The notes beneath the pieces are model-generated. The model was not told where the DNA came from. It was given only the letters and a program-made list of their open reading frames with translations, and made no database searches. Positions 1-12,761 of a DNA stretch of 64,000 nt are shown here, piece by piece. The stretch comes from Chloromonas sp. AAM2 (Eukaryota; Chlorophyta; Chlorophyceae; Chlamydomonadales; Chlamydomonadaceae). A program made the translations under genes and the position numbers. The stretch's first letter is position 1. Every line of letters begins with the position of its first letter. The stretch is from assembly GCA_004335635.1 (NCBI GenBank), contig QAXH01005413.1, positions 31,026-95,025 on the forward strand, given 5' to 3'.

Positions 1-798
1 CACTCGCTGTGAAGATACACAGGCCATGCGTGAGTCATGACAATGCCCTGAGGATAAGCTATTGTGGCCAATGGCAGGGATAACACACCGGTGTGCACAA
101 CATCATCATTTTGTTTTCATTCATCATTACATAGCTTCTCATGGTTCAACCCATGGTACCGCAGGACCAACCAGCTAGGCGCTCAGCAGCAGCCAACATC
201 CCCATCCTAAGCAAAACATGGGCATGGTGCCCCCAAAAAACATGCACATGCAAGGTTCAGGGTCCTCTGGAAGGTCTGTTTCTGAGCCAGAATAGGGAAA
301 AGCGGTTGCTGGGTTGGCAAAGCCCAGTCATTGCCCTCTGGCACAACAGACCTGACTGAAATCAGGTGCTGAACGAAACATGCTGGATGGAAGAAGAAAA
401 CAGCTGCTGAACGAAACATGCTGGATGGAAGAAGAAAACAGCTGCTGAACGAAACATGCTGTATGGAAGAAGAAAACAGGTGCTGAACGAAACATGCTGT
501 ATGGAAGAAAAAAACAGGTGCTGAACGAAACATGCTGTATGGAAGAAAAGAACAGCTGCTGAAAGAAACATGCTGTATGGAAGAAGAAAACAGCTGCTAA
601 ACGAAACATGCTGTATGGAAGAAGAAAACAGCTGCTGAACGAAACATGCTGGATGGAAGAAAAGAATAGATACTGCACATGCCGTCTACTGCTGAAGTGC
701 TCTCAAGTGATAAGTCTGAGCCTGTCACTCAGTCTAACGCCTGGGATCACTTGATAGTGTTCAAGACTGATCTTTCCTGGCCAGCTTCGCTTGCTTAG
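1..798. other. Upstream stretch with repeats, no coding exon recognised
   Basis: No exon could be assigned here, although the 5' exons of the GT90 gene must lie here or further left. The stretch holds one copy of an interspersed repeat (about 101-265) and a 38-bp minisatellite (362-668). Open frames across the minisatellite arise because the repeat lacks stops and are not taken as genes. Confidence 0.6.
362..668. repeat. 38-bp minisatellite, about 8 units
   Basis: The unit begins GCTGAACGAAACATGCTG and continues with a purine-rich half (GGAAGAAGAAAACAG). Units differ by a few substitutions, such as GGATGG versus GTATGG. The 38-bp period is not a multiple of three, so three units make one 38-residue translated period on the minus strand, which creates misleading long frames. 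Confidence 0.9.
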
Positions 799-3327
799 AT
801 GACTGCGTCAAGAAGTACTTGGCACCGCTGGGCAGCACTGTACCGCTGGAGGACTTCAACACAGCGGCTATCATCCGTGAGTGGACCGTTTTATACCTCC
901 ACTGCCGTGTATCGTACATTCATTATTCAACACATGTAACAGTATAAAAGGACTTGCAACGATATCACAGGCAAAACAATATCGGTAGCCCGTGAATGTA
1001 ACATGTATATGTATGTGTCTGAATGCAATGATATATGCATGGCCCTGCCACTGCATGGCGCGCCTGTATGCTACTGCATGAACGCCGGGCCTGTGTTGGC
1101 ATTGCCCAATGCCCATGGCCTACCCTGAGCATGCTGGTGAAAACAATTAATCGTATAATATGTATTTACACCAGGGAAGCCGTCAGAGGACACGGAACGG
1201 GATGGGCACCGCCCTGGCCTACTCTGANNNNNNNNNNNGAAAGCAGGGAACAAAGCAGGCAAGGCAGGCCAACCCAAAGCAAAACAGGACAGAGCCGCCA
1301 AAGTCAAGGCCCAAGACCAGATAATCGCACTGGGAGCCAGTACCGTATAATCGCACTGGTACTGAGCCTGACACTCTGTGTCTGTCCTGGCTGCAGTGGA
1401 CGTGGATGGGAATGGATGGAGCGACCGCTTCAGCCGAATTGTGCATTTCCCTTCTGTCATTTTAAAGCAGGTAGGGGCCTCAAATCGGTTCATTCCCTGT
1501 GGCTATTCTGAAACAGGTCTGATTTGAATCCTAGGTGCAAAGCTACGTCCAAAAACGCCCTCCACAACTGTGCACTGGAAGCTGGAAACGCAATGTTATG
1601 CCAGGAACCTCACAATTTCATGAAAATGCACACGCAACTTGTGTACCACAATCTGGCCATTCCATACCACAATTTTGAATTTCGTGTCTCATGCTTGAGA
1701 AGCACTGCACCACACAGGTGTTTGAGTCAGGTGTTCATGGCAGGTGTTTGTGGTCACCTGCTACTCGCAGGCCAGCAACAACACGGCCTTCTTCGAGCAT
1801 CTTATTGCGCCCGGCAACATAATTGAGTCATTTGATAACGATCTGGGCAACCTGAAGGTCTGTACCTCTTTCTTACCTCCTCCTTTCGTTTTCTTTCCTT
1901 TCCTTTCCCGGTTCCCTTTGGGCTCTCCTTTGCCAGCCAGTACACGGACATGTGGTTGGTGCCATACCAGAAGCCAGCAGCAGTTCCATGTGCGCGGAAG
2001 TATGCTCTTACCAGCATGCATATATACATATACATATGCTGTGAAAGGTTTGCATGACTGTATGGGCTGTGCTTGCCACTGCACGTTTCTGGCTCAGGAG
2101 CGTGCCCATGCACTGGTGGCTGAGTGGGCTGCATCTCCCGAGCGGCTCCTGCAGCAGGTGGCCAGGCGACAGGGCACGGCCCTGGCACTGCTCAATCATG
2201 TAGGTATTGAAGAGACAAAACATACAAACACAGATGAGAGAATAGTTGCAAGGCGTGACTATGCTGGTGGAAATAAGCATAAGAACTAGTTGGTGGGTGC
2301 AAACTGAGCAGTCAACACAGTTAAACGCAGGTGCAGCTTGCTGGTGGGTGTGACCATGCGTTTGTAAGGGGAGAACTTAGCAACGCGCGCGTGGCTAGGC
2401 TGTCTGCAGCGAGGGCAGGCTGTTGGGCACTTGCCTTGATGTAGATGGTTTTTCTAGTGTGAAATAAAACTGTAAAATGTAGTGTTGGCGGCTTTCTATA
2501 CACGCCGTTGAGTACTTTTGGTTCTTTCGCGCTGCAAACAGCGAGTCCAAGGCTCAGTCATTGAGTGAATCTGAGCAGGGCACAGCAAAGCCGAGCGAAG
2601 TTCGCATGCAGTGTCTCAATCCAAAGTGCTGCTCGTTGCCGCAGGTCAGTGTTGCGGAGGCAATGGGGTACGGACTGCTGGAGTACAGCAAGAGGCTTTC
2701 CTGGCAGGTGAGCTTGTGTGCCGGCCTCATGTGCAGGCATACTGGAACCTACCTGCTGTCGCAAAACATGCAAATGCCCCTGCAATCCTGTGAAGTACTT
2801 GTGGCGATATGGTTGAAGTTGCCATGCCATGCCAAAATGTGTAGTAATGAACAAAACGGGCAGTAAGCGCAGTGCGTGCTGTTTACTAGGCGCAAGCGCA
2901 TGGTCAGGGCCAAGGCGTACCTATAACGTCCATCAACAACAGTGAGCGGTACACATCCCTTCCCGTGTCTTTTGATCATGGCTTTCCTGATGTAACAAAT
3001 CAATAACAGTAGCAGTGAGACTCTGTGACAGGCAATAAGGGTTGGATACCATCCTGACCCTGAGCAACAGGAAGGTACCGTTCATGGAGTCACAAAGCAA
3101 AGTGTGGAGCTGAGCAGCGCTGGCATGGGCGTAGCGGCTGGGACAAGCCGACACGTGATGTCAGCCTGACCTGCTGTAGTTTGCCACGTTTGCTGTAAAG
3201 GTTGGTCTGTCTTTCTTTGCAGGTCGTGAAGGACGACAACTACATTCCTGTGCCATTTTCAAGGGCGTGCATGCAAGGGAAGAATGCCCTGCCACAGGCT
3301 GTTTGTGCCTTGATCAAAGCAAGCTGA
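799..3327 (+). CDS. GT90 (CAP10-like) glycosyltransferase, 3' part
   Basis: The C-terminal part of a GT90-family enzyme; in this family such proteins transfer xylose or glucose to proteins or glycans in the secretory pathway. Six exons are seen: 799-876, 1397-1470, 1771-1857, 2098-2199, 2645-2707 and 3223-3327. All phases agree and the stop is TGA at 3325. The family hallmark is the exon encoding LDVDGNGWSDRF followed by the conserved LKQ, then FFEHLIAPG and SFDNDLGNLK, the acceptor-side segment. The next exons (ERAHALVAEW..., VAEAMGYGLLEYSKRL) match the helical C-terminal region of GT90 proteins. The start codon and N-terminus are not in the window. A short N run (about 1228-1238) lies in the second intron. 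The family call rests on motif recognition; the sugar and acceptor cannot be read from sequence. Confidence 0.82.
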
Positions 3328-6300
3328 CCAGGAAAAGCAAAGCATAACGACCCCTCCAAGGAACATGTGCCACTACTCAGGATACAGCAGCGCCTGTAGA
3401 TTGCCTGTAGATTACCTGTAGATTGCCTGTACATTGCCTGTAGATTGCCTGTAGATGCACCGCATCACCAACAAACTCCCTGAAAGCGCTTCCAAGCACC
3501 TCTCTCATCGCCTGCTGTTGTAGCTCTTCTTTGATCTGTCTTACTCATCAGGCTTCCAGATCCACGTCATCAGGAGTGAATGGGGTGGGAACACGTGGCC
3601 TGGGGACGTTGCCATGCAGGCTGATGCTGATGGAGCCTGCGGTGCACATGCTGTTCTCCTCTCCTTCGGCGTCTACTTCTGTTCTTTTTTTTCTGCTTGC
3701 TTCTGTTCTGTTCTGTTCTGTCCAGCTTGCTTCTGTTCTGTTCTGGCAGGGCAGTGCTGTACTGATTGACAGTGGTCTTCCCTGGCGGTTATAACGGTGT
3801 ACGTGCTGATTATCGTGTGTGGACTGGGCTGCAGTGTCTACGGGTCGATGGCTGACGGTAACTGGTGATTTGACACCAGGGCACCTGGCGGTCCTTAGCT
3901 GATCACGTGCAAATACTAACATGCGAAACTCGCTGCAATGCTCCGTAAAGGAACAGTTACCACACCATGCCAAAGTGAGGACCTGCAAAAAACATGATTG
4001 CTTGGTCGGTGCTGTGTCTTGGAGGTCATCCACCCAAGGATGTCGACTTGAGGGCCCATTTTATCCCATCCCAGTTTAGGCCGCCTAAAATTGCATGTGA
4101 GCAACTGAAAAATCAGGCGGTGACGGCGCGAGGGTCATGCAGTCGGCAACTGAAAGCCGATGCTGATTGCATGCACAGCGGCACATGCTTGCATGCCTAT
4201 GAAGCGAGTCCTAACTCTGGCGTGGCGCCAATAGCTTGTGAGTTGTGACATTGACGGTGGTTGGGATCTGGGTCAAGCCACAGGCGATGAGGCTGACGTT
4301 TGATGAAGTCAATATGCGAGGCGATGTCCATGTGAACTGTGCGACCAAGCTGTCCATGCTGTAGGTCAGGGCGGTACACATCCCGTCCCGTGTCCTTTGA
4401 TGTCACAAATCAATCGATAGGTCGGTTGGCACCTACCGTGAACAGGGAGACTGACGTTGTGCTGACACAAAGGTGTTGTTGAGACAGTGCCGGCACAACG
4501 TTACAAACTGCATGCTTGATGCGTCAATTTCCAAGTATGCAGGTGGTTTGAAGGCAGTTACTGCGTTGTGGGGTTCTGTTAAGGCCTGTGAGGACGTAAT
4601 GGCCATGCCGAGCGTGACACAAAGAAGGCACATATGTAACTAACAGTATCTGCTGCAACTCGCCGTCAACCACTAGCTGATATCATCGACACCGTACCAT
4701 GGAGGCGCCTTTCAGCGTCTGACACAGCTATAGACGAGACAGCTGTGGGCTTCGACACACAGCATTGCAGTGCAGCACAGTCTGCGCTCTCAGTTTTTCA
4801 TACAAGTGTGTGGTATTCTGCGGTTGATGCCGTTTTACAAGGAAAGAGTCACACACACTAACCCGCATGCTTTCGCCAACCGGCGCTTTTGCTCGAATTT
4901 GCACACAAAGAGAGTATTGCGCAACAGGAGAGCCAGACTGTGGCTAAGCGTCCTACAGCCCTTTGCGCGCATGCTGCCATACCTTCCAGCTGTTGCATCA
5001 GCATGTCACCAGAGAACGTTTGCAGCTTGCAAAAGCCGTGCCTTTTATACTCGTCCCACGCATGGTACACTATTCGGCTTGCTTAGTCTTCATACGAGCC
5101 AGAGTTACAGGTGCCTTCTGGCCATCCATCCATGAAAAGCTGTTTCTGAACGGTGGTATCAAAGCCACGAGAGAACCAAAAAACGCGCAAAAAGCGTTGG
5201 ATGTGCGTCGCAAGATAGGACGGTCATGGGCTAGAAGCATCAAACGCAACGTCCACACTAACATATTGTGCAAGAAGACGGTCAAAGGGGTTTCCTGTTA
5301 CTTCTGCAAGTAGTGAAACGAGCATGCACGATGACAGCTTCCGGGCATTTGAAAAGGGTGGTGGTTTAAGAAAGACGACCAGAAATTGTTGTTAGCATTG
5401 TTATTCATTTTTGCTGATTGTGCAAAAACAGCACCAGCCACAAGCACCAAGCACTCCAGCACTATCTTAACTATTAATATGAATTTCCTTCAAAAACAGC
5501 TATACACTGTGCATAGTAAAATCACTATGTATGAAAAAGAATCACGAGGCCACTTATGGCTGACATTGTGTCACAGCGGTGAGTTTGCCAGGAAAGAAGT
5601 CATCCACACGTGAGTTTTACGTGCTTGAGGGCGTGATGAAAGAGTGATGACAACGTGACGGAGTGAAGTGTGGTCATGGAAACTGACACCGTAGAGAGTT
5701 AAGGACCTGTCTTGAGCACAGGTGAAATCCCTACTCGAGAGCTAAAACCAAGGCAAGCAAGTGAGGCTACTAAAGGCATGCGGGTAAGAGCATGCCTCTA
5801 GCGTTGTAGCACACACTGCACGTTCAGCACACATAGTTTCAAATGGCTCCATGTGTGCCTGGAATGAAAAGGCAAAGCGCAACTCACCCACCATGCACCC
5901 ATGCTGTTGTGGCTCATGTGTAGATCAAACGCATGCTGCAGCAGCAGCGGCAGCAGCAGCGTGCCATGGCATCCCCTTGCTATTGAAGGCCATGAACGAA
6001 TTGGGCCATCAGCAGCGGCATGCCGCTAAGCCAGTGGCGTTTGTATCATCTATGCACATGGGAAAGTGTGGCCCGGCCTCATCAACACACTGCAGCCATC
6101 TGGCACTTAGTGGCAAACAGCCATGCATATCCACTAGCAACGTCTGCGCATGCGATCGTGAGCAAAGCACAGGTTGATGCCGAGTAGATTTCAAGTAACA
6201 ACGGTGGCCAGCCCTGGACTGGCTTGACATGCAATCCCATAACCCATGCTAGCAGTTTACGGTGATGGCCTTTCTTGCAGTGAGTACCAGCAGACCAAAG

Positions 6301-6839
6301 AGAGCATGGCCGTGTGTGTAACCAACGAAAGGTCAATCACAGCCAGCCACAGCTGTTGAAGTGCATTGCTGTTGCGCACAAGAAGCCCTTAATCCGAGCT
6401 TGGATGGATGCAAGGAATTGCACGCTATAAAAAATCAACAGACGTCAAAATTTGTACAGTACTAGCTTTTTTGGATTGACCTTCCAAGCAGACTGTGTGA
6501 CAGTCTGCTTGGGCATGCCCAACGGACGGTACCGCTCACTCAGAGGCAAGATCAATCCTGATCTCGCACGCCTCAAAAAGTGCAGGAAGAGATGAGCGAG
6601 AGAGTGAGAGAACGCAATATGATACCCCTTATCAGGACAGCGGACTGATGCAGACCCAGGAGGTGGAGACTATGAGGAAGCCAGAGACAAACAAGATTGA
6701 TATCGTAAAGCTGTGGTGCCTGGCGTTGTGACAGGCTGACGTTACCGGCGGGTGGCGAATGGCACCTGCTAGACGGCGGTCCCCTGGGTGTACTGGCCAG
6801 CGTGAGCCCAATGCAGTCGCACAGCGCTTGTGTGTCACT
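3328..6839. other. Convergent intergenic region
   Basis: This lies between the 3' ends of the GT90 gene (plus) and the exostosin-like gene (minus). It contains an 11-bp tandem repeat (about 3395-3456, GCCTGTAGATT), a CTGTT run near 3680-3745, an AT-richer patch at about 4770-5560 and a GCA repeat near 5937-5960. No frame resembles a known family and no coding exon is proposed. Confidence 0.6.
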
Positions 6840-9800
6840 TCAACGAACTAGGGCGCACGTTGCATCCGCAAAGTGCACAGCAACAGCTTGCATGATTTGG
6901 ACGTAGAGTCGAGAGTTGCCTTCCTCCAATGCCGCAACTTCCGTCAGCCGGGTGTCATTTAACTGCACAGCCATCGCCATCTCGCCCGCCTCTCGCCAGG
7001 TTTCCGCCCAAATCACATTGAGTCCTAGCGCGACCGCATGCGCGAGCTGTCCAGTGGCATGCTTTTTAAGCGCGACGGGAACAGCCCCCGCAGCAATCGC
7101 CTCCCAGAAACGGTACTTGTCGGCAGTGTTTGCCGACGCCGGCAGCGGCGCAAGCTTGGTGTTGTAGAATAGCGATGAATAGTCCACGGGTGTTAGCGTC
7201 ACAGGGGTTAGGAGCTGCTGTCCGTAATCGACGTATGTGTGAGATCGACCGTGTTCTGCCAAGGGGCTTTGCCGGAAGACCTGGAGAGGCAAGGCAAAAC
7301 GCACCAGTGCTACCAAGTCATCATGTTGACGCTGAACAATGGAAATGAGTTGTGACTCAACAGTTGTGACCTGGCAATTCACAAGGCCAGACTGAAACCA
7401 GTTTGGTTGAGCTTGCCCACTGCCATGGGCCGTACGTTTAGCAACAATATAGCTGCAGTTAACTGAGCTTTTTTGGTCACTTCCTTCGATAAAATATCTG
7501 ATACCGCTTGTTATTGGCCCTTGACTTGCACTGTGCGCAACCGCTAGCAAGCCACCTGAACCGCTAGCAAGCCTCGAGTTGATTAACCCTTAGCAGCCAG
7601 CTGGTAGACTATCACCGCATGAAAAGTTCACCCGTACCTGGATTACCTGGACAAGCTACCATGTTAACTTTTGCAATTTGGTTTCTGCCTCTTTCCCTTC
7701 GGCCTCATGTCAACAAAGAGGTCAACAGCAGTCCAAGAACTGAATCGGATTTGGTTGGTGGACTGTCATGGGGTGCGGATTCGCCATACATAATCCATCA
7801 TCACATGGCTTATCATGGTTCAACCTACGGTACTTTGGCTAGGCACAATATTTCTCCAAGAATTACTTTTGTTATTTATGACAAATTTTACCATTGGCCA
7901 CACCTTGATCATCTCCCCTCTCGTCCCTTCTCGTCACAAGTGAACTGGGTTTGATCAGTTGCCTATCACCGGAAGACCTTGCATAAAAACATCGATTACT
8001 CTTACCTCGAGCATCTGCCCTCTCTCCGGCTCGCCCTCGGAGCACCCGGACCAGCACCAGAGCAGCGGGCGTGTCACGAAGTCATGAAGCAAAGCATGTG
8101 ACGGCATGAAAGTGTCGCTGAGACCCGATGGGATCCAGGACACACTGTTGTCGCCCTGGCGCCCTGGCGACGTCTTTGCCTGCGGAAAAGGGCAAGCAAG
8201 GCTGCATTTACGAGTAATGATGGGATGACTACTGGTGATCAGTTAGTATGCGGAGAACAAGAACTAGCAAGCGTGCACTTATCAACATTGTGATGCGATG
8301 TGCGCTGCAGTCAGCGGCCTACAAAGGACACTAGGAAAATTTGCAGCAAAGAACATCTGAACTGAACTGAACTGAATGAACTGCCCAACGTGTTTTACCA
8401 GCCAGTGCTTATTGGTTAGATCAGCGTGAAACACACCTTGTCAGTCGGTTCTTGAATTTGTTTGGCAGAGGTTTGCCGATTTGAGTCTGTTTCTTTACGG
8501 TTTTCTGTGCTTCATCTGAGAATGGAAGTGCATTATCGCGATGGAAAACTATGAACAGTGCTCTAACGAAAGCACTGCAACAAAGCAGCTTCCACCCCAA
8601 TCTGAACAAAAGGCATTTGTCTCCATGTATCGAAGCATTTTTGATAATCTTAGCAAGCCGCCCAGAAACCTGCAGCAACTGAGAAACGCCTGAATCGGGT
8701 TGCGAAAACTACACCCTGGCACTTGCCTTCCCCATTTGGCGCCGTGCTTTGAGTGCACTCGAGTACACTCCATTTTCACGGTCCTCACGTGCCATTCCAG
8801 AATTGGCAGTTTCCAAGTAACGGACAATGTATGCAGCCTCGCTGTTCAGTTCGGAGGCCTGATTGTAAAAGTTGCGGTAAACCGCCCGGACAAGGGGATA
8901 CCATGACGTGTCGTGGGATGAGCTTCCATTGCTGCATGCAGGCAACATACATGACGTATGTGATCACGTAACAAGATGCACAACGTCACGTGACAGCACG
9001 CAAGACCCAAACTCTGGTCAAAAACCCTAGCCAACCCAACTCAAACTTGCAGACCCGAGCCACTTGGTTGGACACACCGCCTTCAACAGCCAGCCCGCAT
9101 TTGGTATAAAGTTGTATTGTATCATCTTGCATCTTACAGGCACTCATCTGGGGTTGCATCGCAACAAATCAAAACACGAAGGACCTGTACTTACTTTATA
9201 AGCAAGACCACCAGAGTCTTGCGTGCAAAGTTTCCGAGGTCCCTGATAAGCTGGGTCTCGGTGGCACTGAGCCCGCCCACGGCCACCAGAATCACGCCTC
9301 TCTTAGTGGAACCAACCAGCGATTTAATGCCTGAGAATGACACCAGAGGCACGAAACCGGTGATTACCCTTGCTATAGGGTGTCTTGCAACACTGCAGAT
9401 GCATGCAACACTACAACCAATCCTGGAAGGTGTGGAAATTGAGTGCAAGTCTAACGTGTCATGGGGGCAACAGAGGAAGTGCCTTGATGGGCAGCCATCA
9501 GGTTCTAGGCATTGGTTCAGGAGTGATTGCAGGTCTTCATCACACGTTCTTGCTGGGTCAAGTAGTCGTTTTCCTGGCATGCTTGACAGGTAGAAATCCG
9601 ACCTGGGATTCGGAAGGCGAACTTTCCGTTCGAAGCCCACAACTGTGAAATTTGCATGTACTGAAGGTTGAGTGCGTGTGTCTGAGCTATGCAGGATGGA
9701 CGTCTACCTGCCACGGCGTCGCTCCGGTCTCGCAAGTGCACGCCACAACGGCATGCGTGCGGCAAGCCCGAGAACACGACGTTCAATAAAAAGCGCTGCT

Positions 9801-9909
9801 CCGCAAAGGCGACGCGTGTGTCCATGAAGGTTGGAATCCGGCAGCCGATAGCCCCCAGGAGGGCAAGACAGAGCCAGCATAGGACGAGTGCACCTCGGCA
9901 GGCTGCCAT
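6840..9909 (-). CDS. Exostosin/RXYLT1-like glycosyltransferase
   Basis: A complete five-exon model: 9909-9603, 9330-9195, 8931-8727, 8179-8006 and 7280-6840, giving 420 aa with all intron phases consistent. The N-terminus (MAACRGALVLCWLCLALLGA) is a clear signal peptide or signal anchor, so the enzyme should act in the ER or Golgi lumen. The third exon has the VRAVYRNFYNQ element seen before the donor-binding part of exostosin-type proteins. The fourth has RPLLWCWSG and ERGQMLE. The last carries DKYRFWEAIAAGAVPVAL, the typical GT-B nucleotide-sugar motif, then NVIWAETWREAGEMA. The start was chosen because it gives the signal peptide and no upstream exon is evident. The intron after 8727 uses a GC donor (GCAAGT). 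The linkage made is unknown; the family placement is by motif only. Confidence 0.78.
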
Positions 9910-11201
9910 TTCACATCGGTGTGCTTAGTCAAATGCTCAATGTGGCATTCTTCGCACCATCAGCTCTAATCGTACTGTGGTGCCCTTTTCGGTTTGAAAC
10001 TTTTTCGCTAACGGTCGACCGGCTGACGCAAGCTGAGTCGCCGGCAGGCCTCATCGGTTAACCGGTTAACTAAAGATGATAATGACGATGAGGGAGCTGA
10101 AGCCTGCCTGAAAACCCTGCCTGACACCTTTCGGTTCAGGACCTCGGTGGAGCTGATGGCAGGTCCTTGAATCAGAATATGCAGTGGCTTCAATATGGTG
10201 CGTTGGCCATATCTACGAAATAACTTTGATGTGTCGGCTGAAGACGGTTACGCTTTTGAAACATCAATGCTGGCATGCGAGGCAAAAAAGATGGACAAAA
10301 TTTGGGAGGGCAGTTGATGAGGGGCTGGAATTAGGGGAGTGGAAGAGCCCGAGCGACATCCACTTCCTAACATCCTGGCATAGGACCACCACCAATGATT
10401 CGCTTGTGCACAATGTGCAAAAAAAAAGATGTTTGCCAGTTCTTCGGGAGAAAAGAGGACTGTGAAGCAGTTTTGAGGGTGCCGAATGCCTGGTGATAAG
10501 TAGTATGGCCCAAAATGTGGCAGTATCCGTCAGACACCAGGCCCATATCAGTCCTATACGTACCGCAAGTGGTCAAAATGGTCCTGCAGGTGTCAGCATG
10601 CGACTCTGGTGTAGACCTTGTACCACTTTGGTTGACATACCTGTTGGACACCACATACCAAATTGAAGTACGTACTGGCTGAAGTACGCCCATGTTGCTG
10701 GTGCTGCCTGTCGGTCAAGGTGCAAGGCTAAGACGTCTGATGCGTGTCGCAGCGATGCAGTGTGTGGCGAATGGCAGAAGATCCGCCTGCAGGGAATCAT
10801 GGGCAGTGATAAGCAGCAGGAGGGACAGGTAAGGGACACAACTGACAGGGCTGGTGCGGAGAGGAGGGTGCAGGTATTGGGTGTAGGCCGAAGTCCGAGA
10901 TGGTGTACTGCGTACCAACTCCTGATATCCGCCGGCCTCCAAGAAATGGCCGCCCGCCGCCACAGCGGAACTTTGTACCAATAGTAGCAACGGCCAGGGC
11001 ATGGTGCATGCACGCAAACTGGGTCAGGCATGACGATGTGGGAGTGGTTTGCAGCAGCATGTATCCTCGCAACAGTTGCTATGCGGAGAACATGGCGGCA
11101 GTGGAAAATAGGGGCATGATCAGCACTTGAATCCAGGTTTTCTGCCATGTTGGGCTTACTTCACAGCCTCACGGTGTGCTTTCTGCATTCACAATATGCA
11201 G
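9910..11201. other. Spacer between divergent genes; RPN8 5' exons not found
   Basis: This holds the promoter side of the minus-strand glycosyltransferase and should also hold the first half of RPN8. I scanned all plus-strand frames for MPN-domain motifs and found none. A 191-residue minus-strand frame at 10573-11148 has no family resemblance. Confidence 0.55.
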
Positions 11202-12761
11202 ATCTTCATCTCGTGCCCACAGAGGTTGGGCGAACAGAGGCAGAGGAGATTGGTGGGTGCTCCTACATCTTCCGCCTGGCGGCGTGCTTCTTGTCGCACC
11301 TGGATGGCTGCTGTGTTTGCAGCGCGTCATGCTCAGGTGTCTTGGACTTGTCCCAGATTATGCTGCTGCCGCCTGAGCTCTCCCATCAGGTGGCGGCAAC
11401 CTTGTGACTTCATTTGTGTAATGCACATGCTTGGCTCGTCGCAGGTGTCGAGCACTTGTTGAGAGATGTGCGGGACGCAACCGTCAGCACACTGGCAACA
11501 GATGTCTCAGCCAAGCTCTTGGTAGGTCCACCCACCTCGTGCAGCATCTTGTTACTATAAGCAGGCCTTCCTGTTACATGGCCGAACCTACCGTGGTCAG
11601 GCTGAGGCTCAGCAGGCTGAGGCTGGTTTGCTTCTTGCTTGCTGCTCAGCACTGCTGTCACCGTTCAGGTACTGAGGTGGCACGCATGGCACATGCCACA
11701 CCACCTTCCTTGTCTGTTTGCTTTGCCGCAGGCGCTCAAAGGCCTAGCTGCACAGCTACGAGACATCCAGGGCTACCTGGCTGCAGTGGTGGATGGGCAG
11801 TTGCCCGTCAACCCTGACATCCTCGAGCTACAGGACATGTGCAACCTTTTGCCCAACATGAGCGTAAAGTCACTCAGCAAGTCACTTGCAAGTAGGTCAA
11901 CATACTGGTGCAGAGCGGGAAAGCAAGCGCTGGCATGTTTGTCACTTGTCAGTACGTATGCTTGCTCGGTGGCTGGCAGTCATTGCTGGCGGGTTGCAGT
12001 TGCACTGTTGTGGTAGATACGAATGCCTTAGGCTCTCTTGCCTTAAAGCATATGGGCTAGTTGCGCTTGCTGAGCTGCTTGTATTGCAGTCAGAAGCAGC
12101 GTATCTCGACTGTCCAAGGGCATGCTACTGCAGCTGTATGCTACATGTCGCACTGACTGGTTGTCTGAAATCCAACATGTTGTCATGATGCGTGCTGGCT
12201 TGTGCGCAGTCAAGAGCAATGACATGATGTTGGCCATCTACCTGGCTTCCCTCATCCGGAGCATCCTCGCACCACACAAGCTCTCATTGACAACAAGGAG
12301 ACAAGGATGTGGCGGGACAAGGAAGCAGCAGCAGCCAAGGTGAGGCACCGCGCGGCTGGTCTCGCTTGGTGGCTGTACGAGATGGCGCACGGTGCAGTGC
12401 TTGGTGTCGTGTGGCTGCTTGCTGCTATTTGCCCTGACTGGCGGCATCATGCAGGAGAGATGTGCAAACCTCACACTTTGTCAAGGGCTGTCCCACCTGC
12501 TGTCGTCGTTGGGGTGCTGCTTCATGGTACCCTGCATCATCTTCAGCTTAGAGTATCACTTCTCAGTACGGAGGTCATGGAGATGGAGTGTGCGCAGTCA
12601 ATGGGATGCCTGCCTTTAATGCACTCAGTACAGCTGCCTGCTCGTTTGATTGCTGCTTCTGCAATGCGTTCTGTTCACAGGACAAGAAGGCTGAGAACAA
12701 GGAGAAGGACAAAGAGAAGGACAAAGAGAAGGCTGACACTGACAAGAAGGACAAGGCATAG
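11202..12761 (+). CDS. RPN8: 26S proteasome lid subunit RPN8/PSMD7, C-terminal half (frameshifted)
   Basis: RPN8 is a non-catalytic MPN partner of the deubiquitinase RPN11 in the 26S proteasome lid. Five exons are seen: 11202-11252, 11445-11521, 11732-11891, 12210-12339 and 12681-12761 (TAG). They encode the conserved [43 protein letters not shown] and [15 protein letters not shown] blocks, and then a Lys-rich tail, [10 protein letters not shown]. Two things are wrong. The N-terminal MPN domain is not present in the 1.3 kb between this exon and the next gene. In the fourth exon, two extra bases (CTCTC at 12281-12285 where CTC is expected) shift the frame; removing them restores [12 protein letters not shown] and the phase with the next exon. 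Splice sites are intact. This may be an assembly error or a truncated pseudogene. Confidence 0.85.

Noticed and set aside
207..678. Phe/Ser/His-rich minus-strand proteins
   Set aside because: Translation of the 38-bp minisatellite, with no family resemblance.
3548..4033. 161-residue minus-strand frame in the first convergent spacer
   Set aside because: Partly a CTGTT repeat, with no domain or splice-supported context.
10573..11148. 191-residue minus-strand frame upstream of RPN8
   Set aside because: Composition is irregular, with no motif, and it overlaps the place where RPN8 5' exons are expected; length alone is not enough in this sequence.
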